In this document: positions 1 to 5,041 of the stretch, one piece after another
Layout of the letters: each line of letters opens with the position of its first letter
Numbering within the stretch: position 1 is the first letter of the stretch
NCBI GenBank assembly: GCA_038231615.1
Contig: JBBRLA010000517.1
Span: 1-6,411, forward strand
From: JBBRLA01 sp038231615
GTDB lineage: Bacteria > Myxococcota_A > Polyangia > Palsa-1104 > JAEUJZ01
Reading direction: 5' to 3'
DNA: 6,411 nucleotides
Notes under the pieces: generated by a model
Told to the model about the DNA's origin: nothing
The model's database searches: none
The model's input: the letters and a program-made list of their open reading frames with translations, nothing else
Made by a program: the position numbers and the translations under genes

Positions 1-121
1 CGACGGACAGCGCGGCCGACGCCTGGCTCGCTCCGATGCCTGGGAGATCCCGTGATCCGCACGAAGCCGATGCGCTCATCACCATGAAGGCGGTCAGACA
101 GAACACACTGCGCGTACACAT
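1..121 (-). CDS. Exported protein, probable lipoprotein, N-terminal fragment (runs off the left edge)
   Basis: Reading leftward from an ATG at 121-119, an open frame gives 40 complete codons and leaves the window without a stop. The start is preceded by AAGGAG six bases upstream, the best-placed ribosome binding site in the leftward cluster. The N-terminus is a short signal peptide: Arg4, then a hydrophobic core at about residues 6-17 (V-F-C-L-T-A-F-M-V-M), then S18-A19-S20-C21. Cys21 could be the lipidated residue, but Ser at -3 makes the lipobox weak, so cleavage by signal peptidase I near the same place is possible. Residue +2 is Gly, not the inner-membrane-retention Asp known from E. coli. 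The visible mature part (G-S-R-D-L-P-G-I-G) is too short for family assignment. It is the third exported-protein gene in a row on this strand. I am confident the start is real; the function is unknown. Confidence 0.72.
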   Translation of the reverse strand, partial: MCTRSVFCLTAFMVMSASASCGSRDLPGIGASQASAALSV

Positions 122-127
122 GGCGTT

Positions 128-133
128 CTCCTT
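128..133 (-). promoter_or_regulatory. Shine-Dalgarno site of the left-edge lipoprotein gene
   Basis: The minus strand reads AAGGAG, separated by six bases from the ATG at 121. It decides the start of the truncated gene, which can otherwise only be recognised from its signal peptide. The ten bases ending in this ATG (GAACGCCATG) recur exactly at the ATG at 4802, which also has a strong Shine-Dalgarno sequence. Confidence 0.7.
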
Positions 134-172
134 GTCGTGGCGGCACGAGACCGCCGTGAAGAACGAACCATA

Positions 173-188
173 CCTGCGACCTCGCAGG
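173..188. promoter_or_regulatory. Perfect 16-bp interrupted palindrome (candidate operator or RNA hairpin)
   Basis: CCTGCGA-CC-TCGCAGG is a perfect 7-bp inverted repeat with a 2-bp centre. It lies 52 bp upstream of the start of the left-edge lipoprotein gene, inside the 141-bp gap that separates it from the preceding gene. As DNA it has the size and symmetry of a dimeric-repressor operator. As RNA it would form a 6-bp GC-rich stem with a 4-base loop. No poly-T follows, so it is not an intrinsic terminator. A second, weaker repeat (GGCGG/CCGCC, 139-155) lies between it and the ribosome binding site. I could not identify a convincing -35/-10 pair near it. Confidence 0.4.
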
Positions 189-246
189 ATACACAGGGCG
201 CAAGCGGGCGTATCGGGGCGAAACACCAAATCAAGCCATGGCGGGG

Positions 247-263
247 AAAAAGCGCGGCGCTTT
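247..263 (-). terminator. Weak intrinsic-terminator-like hairpin directly after the 140-aa lipoprotein gene
   Basis: Immediately after the stop codon at 265-263 the minus strand reads AAAGCG-CCG-CGCTTT followed by TT: a 6-bp stem, 3-base loop and a short T run (five T in total, three of them in the stem). The first A of the stem is the last base of the stop codon. The stem is short and half A-T, so at most it would terminate part of the transcripts. Its place between genes two and three of the leftward cluster fits partial termination or an operon boundary. Confidence 0.35.
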
Positions 264-685
264 CACGGCGCCGTCTGCAAGCGCAAAAGGACCTTGCCGT
301 GGGCTCCGGGCACGAGCTGGCCCGTGACCTGGCCCCGCTCCACCCGTTGGTCTCCGAACAGGGCGACGGCGCTTAGCGAGAACGCTCCGGCGGCGTCCAT
401 CGGCAGCGGCACGGCCAGAACCACCGGCGGGGAAAAGGTCTCCGCCGCCGACGGCGGCCAGGTGTAGCGCAGGGTGGTCGCACCGCTCAGGTCGAGCTGC
501 AGGGTGTCGAAGTCCCGCGTGCCCTGCACGTCCACTGCCAGGCAGTTGGCGGTGCTTTCCTCGCACGGGTCGGGCACGCTGCATCCGCTCAAAAAGACAC
601 ACACAAGGAGCAGACGCCCCCTTATCGCGCCACGTCGTCGTCGCAAACATCGTTGAACTGGCACTGGTATGCAACGTATGAACAT
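263..685 (-). CDS. Small lipoprotein of unknown function (140 aa)
   Basis: The protein starts with a basic n-region (RRRR at residues 15-18), a short hydrophobic stretch L-L-L-V-C-V-F-L at 25-32, and a good lipobox L32-S33-G34-C35. Cys35 should be lipidated. Ser at +2 would send it to the outer membrane by the E. coli sorting rule, though that rule may not hold in this lineage. The mature part is about 106 residues, with Cys41 and Cys48 close behind the anchor and then alternating hydrophobic strands and glycines, suggesting a small beta-sandwich. I recognise no family. The ATG at 685 is favoured because CGGAG ends five bases upstream; GTG at codon 8 and TTG at codon 14 are in-frame alternatives. 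The gene follows the large IPT/TIG-Kelch gene after 14 bases, so the two are very probably one operon. Codons 1-33 use many A/T-ending codons; the mature region is strongly G/C-ending. Confidence 0.85.
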   Translation of the reverse strand: MFIRCIPVPVQRCLRRRRGAIRGRLLLVCVFLSGCSVPDPCEESTANCLAVDVQGTRDFDTLQLDLSGATTLRYTWPPSAAETFSPPVVLAVPLPMDAAGAFSLSAVALFGDQRVERGQVTGQLVPGAHGKVLLRLQTAP

Positions 686-690
686 CCGGT

Positions 691-695
691 CTCCG
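691..695 (-). promoter_or_regulatory. Shine-Dalgarno site of the 140-aa lipoprotein gene
   Basis: The minus strand reads CGGAG, five bases before the ATG at 685, inside the 14-base gap after the stop codon (TAG, 702-700) of the preceding gene. It supports 685 as the start and argues that the gene is translated from the same transcript. Confidence 0.65.
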
Positions 696-699
696 CGGT

Positions 700-3600
700 C
701 TAAAAGACCGTGAACTCGACGTTGGAAAGGGCCGTGTTGATCCCGTTGCCGGCGCCGCCGAGCTGGTAAATGAAGGCGCTTTCCTGGGTCGTCCCTTGCA
801 GCGCCCGTCCCGTCGTCAGCGTACCGCTTGCAAGGGAGCTGTAGACGTCGAAGTCCGCCTTGCCAGTCAGAATCTTGGCCGAAAGCGATTTCACGTTTCC
901 CGTGGTACCGGAGAAGCCCCCCAGCAGGTACAGCCGGTTGTTGACCAGCGCGGACCCGTAGCATGGATAAGAGGGCGCCCCATAACCGATCGTGGTAAAG
1001 GTGGAAGGCTGCCCGCCTGCGGGGATGGAGGCCACGAAGATCTTGTCGTACTGGTTCCTCAAGCCGGCACCGGTGCTGCCGACTGGGATGAAGAGGTAGG
1101 TCGCCCCCGCGGGCAGGGAACTGTTGCCGGCCGAGGTGGTGACGAAGGCCTGCGTGGCAAAGCGGTTGGTCGGCAACGAATTCTTGCTGTTGGTCCAGAC
1201 GCCGAAGGACTGGCTGCCATCGAGGGCCACGGTGATCGGCAGAAACTCCACCGACGTAAGGGCCCCCAAGCCGTTGGGATCGGCGGCTCCGCCCATCACG
1301 TACAGATAAGACAGGCTGCTGTTCGACGGGTCCTGTGCCATCACCACCGCGGAGCCCATGCGCGCCGTATTCATCGAGGGCAGCGAGCGCCAGACGCCGA
1401 GCGACCCTTCCGGCAGCGGCCCGGCCCCAGCCGGGGCCACGGAGCCATCGTCAAGGTACTGCATCGGCGAGGCGCCTGCGGGCACGGTGGCCAAAAGTAC
1501 CTCCGTGCCCTCCGCGGCGTCGGCGGCCGGGGTGCGGTAAATTCGGTAGCTCACCGCCGTCGGCATGGTGCTGAACGTGAGGAGCGCCTTCAACTTTCCG
1601 TTGACCTTCTGCACGCGGACGGCGAAGGGCGAGCCAGCCAGGGTCTCGCCTCCCGGATTGCCGGGCTCGGTGACCGCGTTGCTGCTGAGCACCGCCGAGA
1701 TCCGGTAGAGGTAGGTGCCCAGGTTCAGGCCGGAGGCCGGGTCATACTGATAGTCCACGTCAAGCCCCTGTGGCACGCCCGTCGTGTTGAGCATCTGGGT
1801 ACGGTATGCAGTGGAGGTCGCGCCGGTGCCGGTGTAGCCGCTCACCAGGTAAATGAAGCGCCCGAGGTTCACCGCGGACCCCCAGCTTCGGGCGGCGGGC
1901 AGCTTGGGGGAAAGAAGGCTGAAGTTGTCCAGCTTGCCATTGATACCGCTCTTGGCGGCCTCCACCGTGTCCAGGGGCGCGTTGTCCGCCCCGGTGTCGC
2001 CGCCAAAAGCGTACACGTAGCGGGTGTCCGGCGTGGGCCTTGCCGCCACCACCGCAGGAGATCTGCGGGCCGAGGTCAGAGAGGGGCCTGCCTGAAAGCC
2101 GACCAGGTCCAGCGAGGCGTTGGTCACCCCGAGGGCCGAGTAGTCGAAAAACGTGCCATCGCTGTTGATGACCCGGGCGATGCACACTGTGCCCGCCGGG
2201 GCCACGTCCACCGAGAGGCTGGTGGGGCTGGTGCTTTTCACCGTGGCGGTGGCGCCGGCAGCGGCGTTGCCGTCCTTGTCCTGGCAGGTCAGGGTGACCG
2301 TGGGGGCCCGGAAGGCGCTGCCGGCAAAGGTCACGGTGGTGGTCACGCCGTTGACCACGGATCCGGGGTTGACGGCGGTGACCACCGGCGTCGGGGAGCC
2401 CGCGGCGGTCTGGGTGTAGCCGGCGGCCAGGATGCCATAGGTCCCGTCCGGGTTGACCGCCACCACATCATAGGTCCCGGCGGCGGCCCCGGCGGCGACT
2501 CGCGCCAAAAGCCGGGTCGCGCTTTTCCAGACGACGCCGGAAAGCACCACCGCCTGTCCGCCGCCCACCGGGCTCAGATAGATCCACGGCGTGGCGGCGA
2601 AGCCCGCGCCGGTGAGGGTAACGGTGGTGTCGGCGGCGGCGCTGCTGGTGGCCGGCGCGATGGTCAGCACCTTGTTGTCCGCGGTGTCGCGGACTTTCAA
2701 GGCGTTGGGCAGGAGTGCGGGGCAGGGGTTCTGGTCGACGTACATCATGTCGTAGTCGCCCGCGGCGAGGCCGCTTGTGGTCAAGGCCACCCGGCCCGGG
2801 TGGACCGGGTCGATCGACGACGGCAGCGTGATGTTGTAGTTGTTCTTGTTGGCCACCGAGAGCTTGACGCTCTGGACCGGGAAGATGGTGCTGATGACGT
2901 AGGCGTACACCGTGGTGGTGACGCTTGCCGGGAGCACCTGGGGGTCGGTGGTGATGATGCTGGGGCCGGGCACCACGGTGATCTTGGCCGGCAGGCTCGA
3001 CTGGCAGCCGTCGACGTTCTGGATGCTGACGTCGAAGGGGCCGCCGCCTTTCATCCCGCCGGCGAAGTCGAAGACCCCGCTTTGACCGCCCGCCGGCACC
3101 GTGCTGCGCGATGACGAGAAGCCGTTGACGATGGCCGCCGCGCCATCGCGGAAGTTCTGGCCGGCCAGGGTGAGCGAGCCGCCACCGACGCAAATTCGCT
3201 GCGGCTGCGCGCTGGCCAGGATCGGTGGGGGGACTGACCCGAGCTGGAGCATCATCTCGGTGTGACAGGCGGCCGGCGCCGGGTTGTTGATCGACAGGGG
3301 ATAGGTGCCCACGGCCAGGGAAGATTTTGGCACGGTGATGAGCAGGGTATTGCAGGTCTGCGTGCCCGCTGCATCGGGGAGTGTGGCGCAGTCCGTGGCC
3401 GTGCTGGCGAAGGGCATGCCGTTGATTGTCGCCGCCGGCCCGTGGGCGCCCTGGTTGTCCGTGCTGACGAGGAACCCGGTGCCGCTGACGCGCACCGTGG
3501 AGTCGGCCTGGGCGGTGCACACCGCGCCCAGGGTGATCTGGCCGACCTGCGGCGCCGGGGCCACGGCGGCACGGACATCCTCGGCGGAGATGCAGGCCGT

Positions 3601-4683
3601 CGCCTGCGGGTTCTTGACCGCTACCTGATAACTGCCGGCGGGCAGCGCCCCGCGGGGGACGTTTACGGTGAGGGTCTGGCACAGCGAGAGGTCTACGCCC
3701 TTGGGCCCCGCCGACGCCGTGCAGCCGGCGATGCTGGCCGCCGGGAACTCGATGGGCGGGGCCCCGGTTGCCACGGACACAAAGCGGACTCTGGGCATTG
3801 TGCCATCGAGCTTTACAAAGCCCTCCCCCGAAAGGGTGAGGAGGTTGTCCTGCTGCTGGGCGCACACCGGGTTGGCGCTGACCGTCTTCAGCACCGGCGG
3901 TGCCACCACAAAAAGGCGAACATCCTCGACGCTGGTGCAGCCGGTGTCCCGGGGGTTGCGCACGGCCACCTGGTAGGACCCCGGCTGCAGCGCCCCCAGG
4001 GGGACCTTCACCGTGAGGCGCGTGCAGGTGGCAAGGGCCACGCCCGCAGGGGCCGCCGGGGTTGTGCATAGGTCCGCCGAAGTGGCCAAAAGCTCGACCG
4101 CGCCGCCCTGGCCGCCAGCCGGGGTGAAGATGACGCGAGGGACCTCCCCATCGAGCGTGGCGAAGTCGCTGCCCTCCACCACCACCGTTATGGCGCCCTG
4201 TGCATCGCAGAGGACGTTTTCCGTGGCGCTCTTCACCGATGGCGGGGCGGTGATGTAGACTGCGGCGCCTAGACTGCCGCGGACCCCCTGGGCACTTTGA
4301 ATCGAGACGTCGTAGAGGCCGGGGGACAGGTCATGGCCGCCATCCATTCCGGGGAACACGTCGAACGCGACCTGCCCGGCATCGCCCAGGCGTACATGAG
4401 CGCCCGGGACCCCGATCCGCGCGCCCGATCCGCCGCTGCCGTCCTGGTGCGTACGCAGGCGCAGCACCACCAGCTCATGATCCGGATCCTCGGCCACACT
4501 GCGCGGAGGCGGCAGCGCCGGCCCGGTGGACGAGACCGTCACCCGGGTGGTGAGTTGCCCGCCGCACACCGCCAGGGGCGCGACAGCCGACACTGCGGGC
4601 GCATCTGTGCCGCTGGAACAGCCGCCCATCGTGACCCATACCAGGGCTGACAGGAGAACAGACGATTGCTGGCGAGTCCTCAT
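700..4683 (-). CDS. Large surface lipoprotein: IPT/TIG-like Ig domains followed by an interrupted Kelch-like propeller (1327 aa)
   Basis: The chosen start gives a compact lipoprotein signal: M-R-T-R, a hydrophobic core at 9-18, lipobox M19-G20-G21-C22, Ser at +2. Then come about eight Ig-like (IPT/TIG-type) modules: a first divergent one at 34-147, three closely related ones at about 149-260, 263-374 and 378-484, and weaker ones at about 487-571, 574-665, 673-757 and 766-850. The three related modules each carry four cysteines, probably disulfide-bonded. The C-terminal part (about 860-1327) has Kelch-type blades marked by YVYAFGG (889-895), FIYLVSG (943-949), YLYVMGG (1126-1132), LYLLGG (1251-1256) and FIYQLGG (1304-1310). 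A fibronectin-III-like segment (about 973-1080) sits between blades two and three. IPT/TIG domains are Ig folds common in surface and adhesion proteins; Kelch propellers bind partners. A surface adhesion or scaffold role is inferred only. The open frame continues upstream; ATG 4737, with GAGG four bases before it, is an alternative start adding 18 residues. The 4683 start has no Shine-Dalgarno of its own but overlaps the stop of a possible leader ORF. Confidence 0.88.
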   Translation of the reverse strand: MRTRQQSSVLLSALVWVTMGGCSSGTDAPAVSAVAPLAVCGGQLTTRVTVSSTGPALPPPRSVAEDPDHELVVLRLRTHQDGSGGSGARIGVPGAHVRLGDAGQVAFDVFPGMDGGHDLSPGLYDVSIQSAQGVRGSLGAAVYITAPPSVKSATENVLCDAQGAITVVVEGSDFATLDGEVPRVIFTPAGGQGGAVELLATSADLCTTPAAPAGVALATCTRLTVKVPLGALQPGSYQVAVRNPRDTGCTSVEDVRLFVVAPPVLKTVSANPVCAQQQDNLLTLSGEGFVKLDGTMPRVRFVSVATGAPPIEFPAASIAGCTASAGPKGVDLSLCQTLTVNVPRGALPAGSYQVAVKNPQATACISAEDVRAAVAPAPQVGQITLGAVCTAQADSTVRVSGTGFLVSTDNQGAHGPAATINGMPFASTATDCATLPDAAGTQTCNTLLITVPKSSLAVGTYPLSINNPAPAACHTEMMLQLGSVPPPILASAQPQRICVGGGSLTLAGQNFRDGAAAIVNGFSSSRSTVPAGGQSGVFDFAGGMKGGGPFDVSIQNVDGCQSSLPAKITVVPGPSIITTDPQVLPASVTTTVYAYVISTIFPVQSVKLSVANKNNYNITLPSSIDPVHPGRVALTTSGLAAGDYDMMYVDQNPCPALLPNALKVRDTADNKVLTIAPATSSAAADTTVTLTGAGFAATPWIYLSPVGGGQAVVLSGVVWKSATRLLARVAAGAAAGTYDVVAVNPDGTYGILAAGYTQTAAGSPTPVVTAVNPGSVVNGVTTTVTFAGSAFRAPTVTLTCQDKDGNAAAGATATVKSTSPTSLSVDVAPAGTVCIARVINSDGTFFDYSALGVTNASLDLVGFQAGPSLTSARRSPAVVAARPTPDTRYVYAFGGDTGADNAPLDTVEAAKSGINGKLDNFSLLSPKLPAARSWGSAVNLGRFIYLVSGYTGTGATSTAYRTQMLNTTGVPQGLDVDYQYDPASGLNLGTYLYRISAVLSSNAVTEPGNPGGETLAGSPFAVRVQKVNGKLKALLTFSTMPTAVSYRIYRTPAADAAEGTEVLLATVPAGASPMQYLDDGSVAPAGAGPLPEGSLGVWRSLPSMNTARMGSAVVMAQDPSNSSLSYLYVMGGAADPNGLGALTSVEFLPITVALDGSQSFGVWTNSKNSLPTNRFATQAFVTTSAGNSSLPAGATYLFIPVGSTGAGLRNQYDKIFVASIPAGGQPSTFTTIGYGAPSYPCYGSALVNNRLYLLGGFSGTTGNVKSLSAKILTGKADFDVYSSLASGTLTTGRALQGTTQESAFIYQLGGAGNGINTALSNVEFTVF
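703..1398 (-). other. C-terminal Kelch-like blades of the large lipoprotein (residues about 1096-1327)
   Basis: This encodes three of the five visible Kelch-type blades. Each shows a hydrophobic strand running into Gly-Gly or Gly-Gly-Phe, preceded by conserved small-residue turns such as T-A-R-M-G-S-A-V-V and Y-G-S-A-L-V-N-N-R-L-Y. The two other blades are at about 1804-2106. Five visible blades are few for a closed propeller, so one or two divergent blades may be unrecognised, or the fibronectin-like insert may replace part of one. Confidence 0.6.
1444..1767 (-). other. Fibronectin-III-like insert inside the Kelch region (residues about 973-1080)
   Basis: The segment contains T-Y-L-Y-R-I-S-A-V (990-998) and V-S-Y-R-I-Y-R (1044-1050), followed by L-L-A-T-V-P and Q-Y-L-D-D. 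This resembles the pattern 'YYYRVTAV...YRIYR...YTD' usual in bacterial fibronectin type III-like domains that present values. It lies between Kelch blade two and blade three. The domain name is a judgement by eye; only the strand pattern is directly visible. Confidence 0.5.
3232..4239 (-). repeat. Three tandem four-cysteine Ig-like modules, period 115 residues
   Basis: Residues 149-484 of the large lipoprotein are three copies of one module. Cysteines lie at 159/206/220/249, 274/321/335/364 and 389/432/444/473. The first cysteines are exactly 115 residues apart. The inner spacings are 47-14-29 in copies one and two and 43-12-29 in copy three. Each copy contains G-x-G/D-F, a C-x-x-L-T/L-I-x-V-P motif, G-S/T-Y-x-x-x-x-x-N-P, and a final Cys; copies one and two end in S-V/A-E-D-V-R. 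Synonymous positions differ between copies, so the duplication is not recent. Confidence 0.8.
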
Positions 4684-4802
4684 CAAGCAGGGCACGTTGC
4701 AAGCTTCATACCCGATGAGCGTGGCCCGGCCCGGCATTGGTCCTCGCCGGGCGAACGACTGACTCTGCGCGAAGTTGGCGCTACGGGCAGGGCGCAAGGC
4801 AT
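4683..4802 (-). CDS. Possible 39-residue leader ORF, translationally coupled to the large lipoprotein gene
   Basis: The ATG at 4802 is preceded by TTGGAGG with an 8-base spacer, the strongest Shine-Dalgarno sequence in the window. The frame runs 39 codons and ends in TGA at 4685-4683, whose final A is the first base of the lipoprotein's ATG (TGATG). This arrangement is known for translational coupling, and it would explain why the lipoprotein start at 4683 has no ribosome binding site. The predicted peptide begins M-P-C-A-L-P-V-A-P-T and is rich in Arg, Pro, Ser and Cys, with no signal peptide or recognisable domain. Only a little over half of its codons end in G or C, much less than its neighbours, so it is unlikely to be a long-conserved protein. 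It may be a leader or attenuator peptide, a relic, or chance. Confidence 0.35.
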   Translation of the reverse strand: MPCALPVAPTSRRVSRSPGEDQCRAGPRSSGMKLATCPA

Positions 4803-4810
4803 GGCGTTCG

Positions 4811-4815
4811 CCTCC
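4811..4815 (-). promoter_or_regulatory. Strong Shine-Dalgarno site upstream of the possible leader ORF
   Basis: The minus strand reads GGAGG, eight bases before the ATG at 4802. It points to translation starting about 120 bases ahead of the lipoprotein's own best start and in a different frame, so it cannot serve an N-terminal extension of that protein. Confidence 0.5.
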
Positions 4816-4835
4816 AATGTAGGGCGATCGCGGGT

Positions 4836-4848
4836 GCCCAAAAAGGGC
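4836..4848. promoter_or_regulatory. Short inverted repeat GCCC-A5-GGGC
   Basis: A 4-bp inverted repeat with an A5/T5 centre lies about 35 bp upstream of the possible leader start. It is followed eight bases later by the next dyad (4857-4869), which also has an A/T-run centre. As RNA the stem is too short to act as a terminator. Confidence 0.2.
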
Positions 4849-4856
4849 GGTGCGGG

Positions 4857-4869
4857 GACAATTTTTGTC
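4857..4869. promoter_or_regulatory. Inverted repeat GACAA-TTT-TTGTC
   Basis: A perfect 5-bp inverted repeat with a 3-bp centre lies 55 bp upstream of the possible leader ATG and about 170 bp upstream of the OmpA-like gene. It could be an operator half-site pair; nothing else supports this. Confidence 0.25.
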
Positions 4870-4969
4870 ACTTCTTCTGCGCCACCCACGAGAGCGCTGC
4901 GAAGGCAAGCGTACCGTTCTTTGGCTTGGCCACGGGGTTTGCCTCGTTTTGTTTGACACAGATGAAAGC

Positions 4970-4986
4970 TTGCGCCCTTGACGCAA
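4970..4986. promoter_or_regulatory. Inverted repeat TTGCG-N7-CGCAA next to the rightward promoter
   Basis: Five-bp arms separated by seven bases end six bases before the extended -10 element of the rightward gene, so the dyad covers the region a sigma factor or activator would contact. This position suits a regulator of the OmpA-like gene. The arms are short and chance is not excluded. Confidence 0.3.
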
Positions 4987-4992
4987 ATCTAG

Positions 4993-5001
4993 TGATATAT
5001 T
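4993..5001 (+). promoter_or_regulatory. Extended -10 promoter candidate for the OmpA-like gene
   Basis: The plus strand reads TGATATATT, a match to the extended -10 pattern TGnTATAAT with one mismatch, in the most A/T-rich part of the window. Transcription would start near 5008, leaving a 5' leader of roughly 30 bases. There is no -35 at the standard 16-18 base spacing: TTGACG at 4978-4983 is only 12 bases away. An extended -10 can work without a -35. An unrelated sigma factor is possible. Confidence 0.4.
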
Positions 5002-5041
5002 GATCTGCTCTGGTTCGTTACCTCTGACAACGGGGTGCATG

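Larger units (their letters stand above)
4803..5041. other. Divergent intergenic region between the lipoprotein cluster and the OmpA-like gene
   Basis: No gene is supported here in any frame; the open frames crossing it have no signal peptide, domain or codon bias. It contains the window's most A/T-rich stretch (about 4940-5010), two small dyads (4836-4848, 4857-4869), a third dyad (4970-4986), and an extended -10 promoter candidate for the rightward gene. Promoters for both directions should lie here. I found no convincing -35/-10 pair for the leftward transcript. Confidence 0.6.

Noticed and set aside
36..467. A 143-codon plus-strand open frame across the left intergenic gap.
   Set aside because: It overlaps two leftward exported-protein genes with clear signals, has no ribosome binding site that I can see, and shows no domain.
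231..674. A 147-codon minus-strand open frame overlapping the 140-aa lipoprotein gene.
   Set aside because: The frame ending at 263 has a lipobox, a ribosome binding site and G/C-ending codons; this alternative has none of these.
796..3114. A 772-codon open frame on the plus strand.
   Set aside because: It lies antisense to the IPT/TIG-Kelch gene. Its product is a Gly/Arg/His-rich sequence with no domain, as expected opposite a G/C-ending gene.
2468..4069. A 533-codon open frame on the minus strand in another frame of the large gene.
   Set aside because: It is low-complexity Pro/Arg/Gly/His sequence, a shadow of the real frame, which alone shows repeat modules and ordered cysteines.
4926..4942. 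A sigma-54-like element, TGGCCACGGGGTTTGC.
   Set aside because: The distance between the GG and GC elements is 11 bases rather than the required 10, so it is not a plausible sigma-54 promoter.
4953..4958. A perfect -35 hexamer TTGACA upstream of the OmpA-like gene.
   Set aside because: No -10-like hexamer lies 16-18 bases downstream; the nearby TATATT is 37 bases away.
4699..4973. An inverted pair of near-identical 11-13-bp sequences around AAGCTT (4699-4709 and 4961-4973).
   Set aside because: The match depends largely on a 6-bp palindrome, which matches in either orientation by itself; chance is sufficient.
4737..5003. An 88-codon plus-strand open frame in the intergenic region.
   Set aside because: No ribosome binding site, signal or domain is visible, and it covers the region where the promoters must lie.
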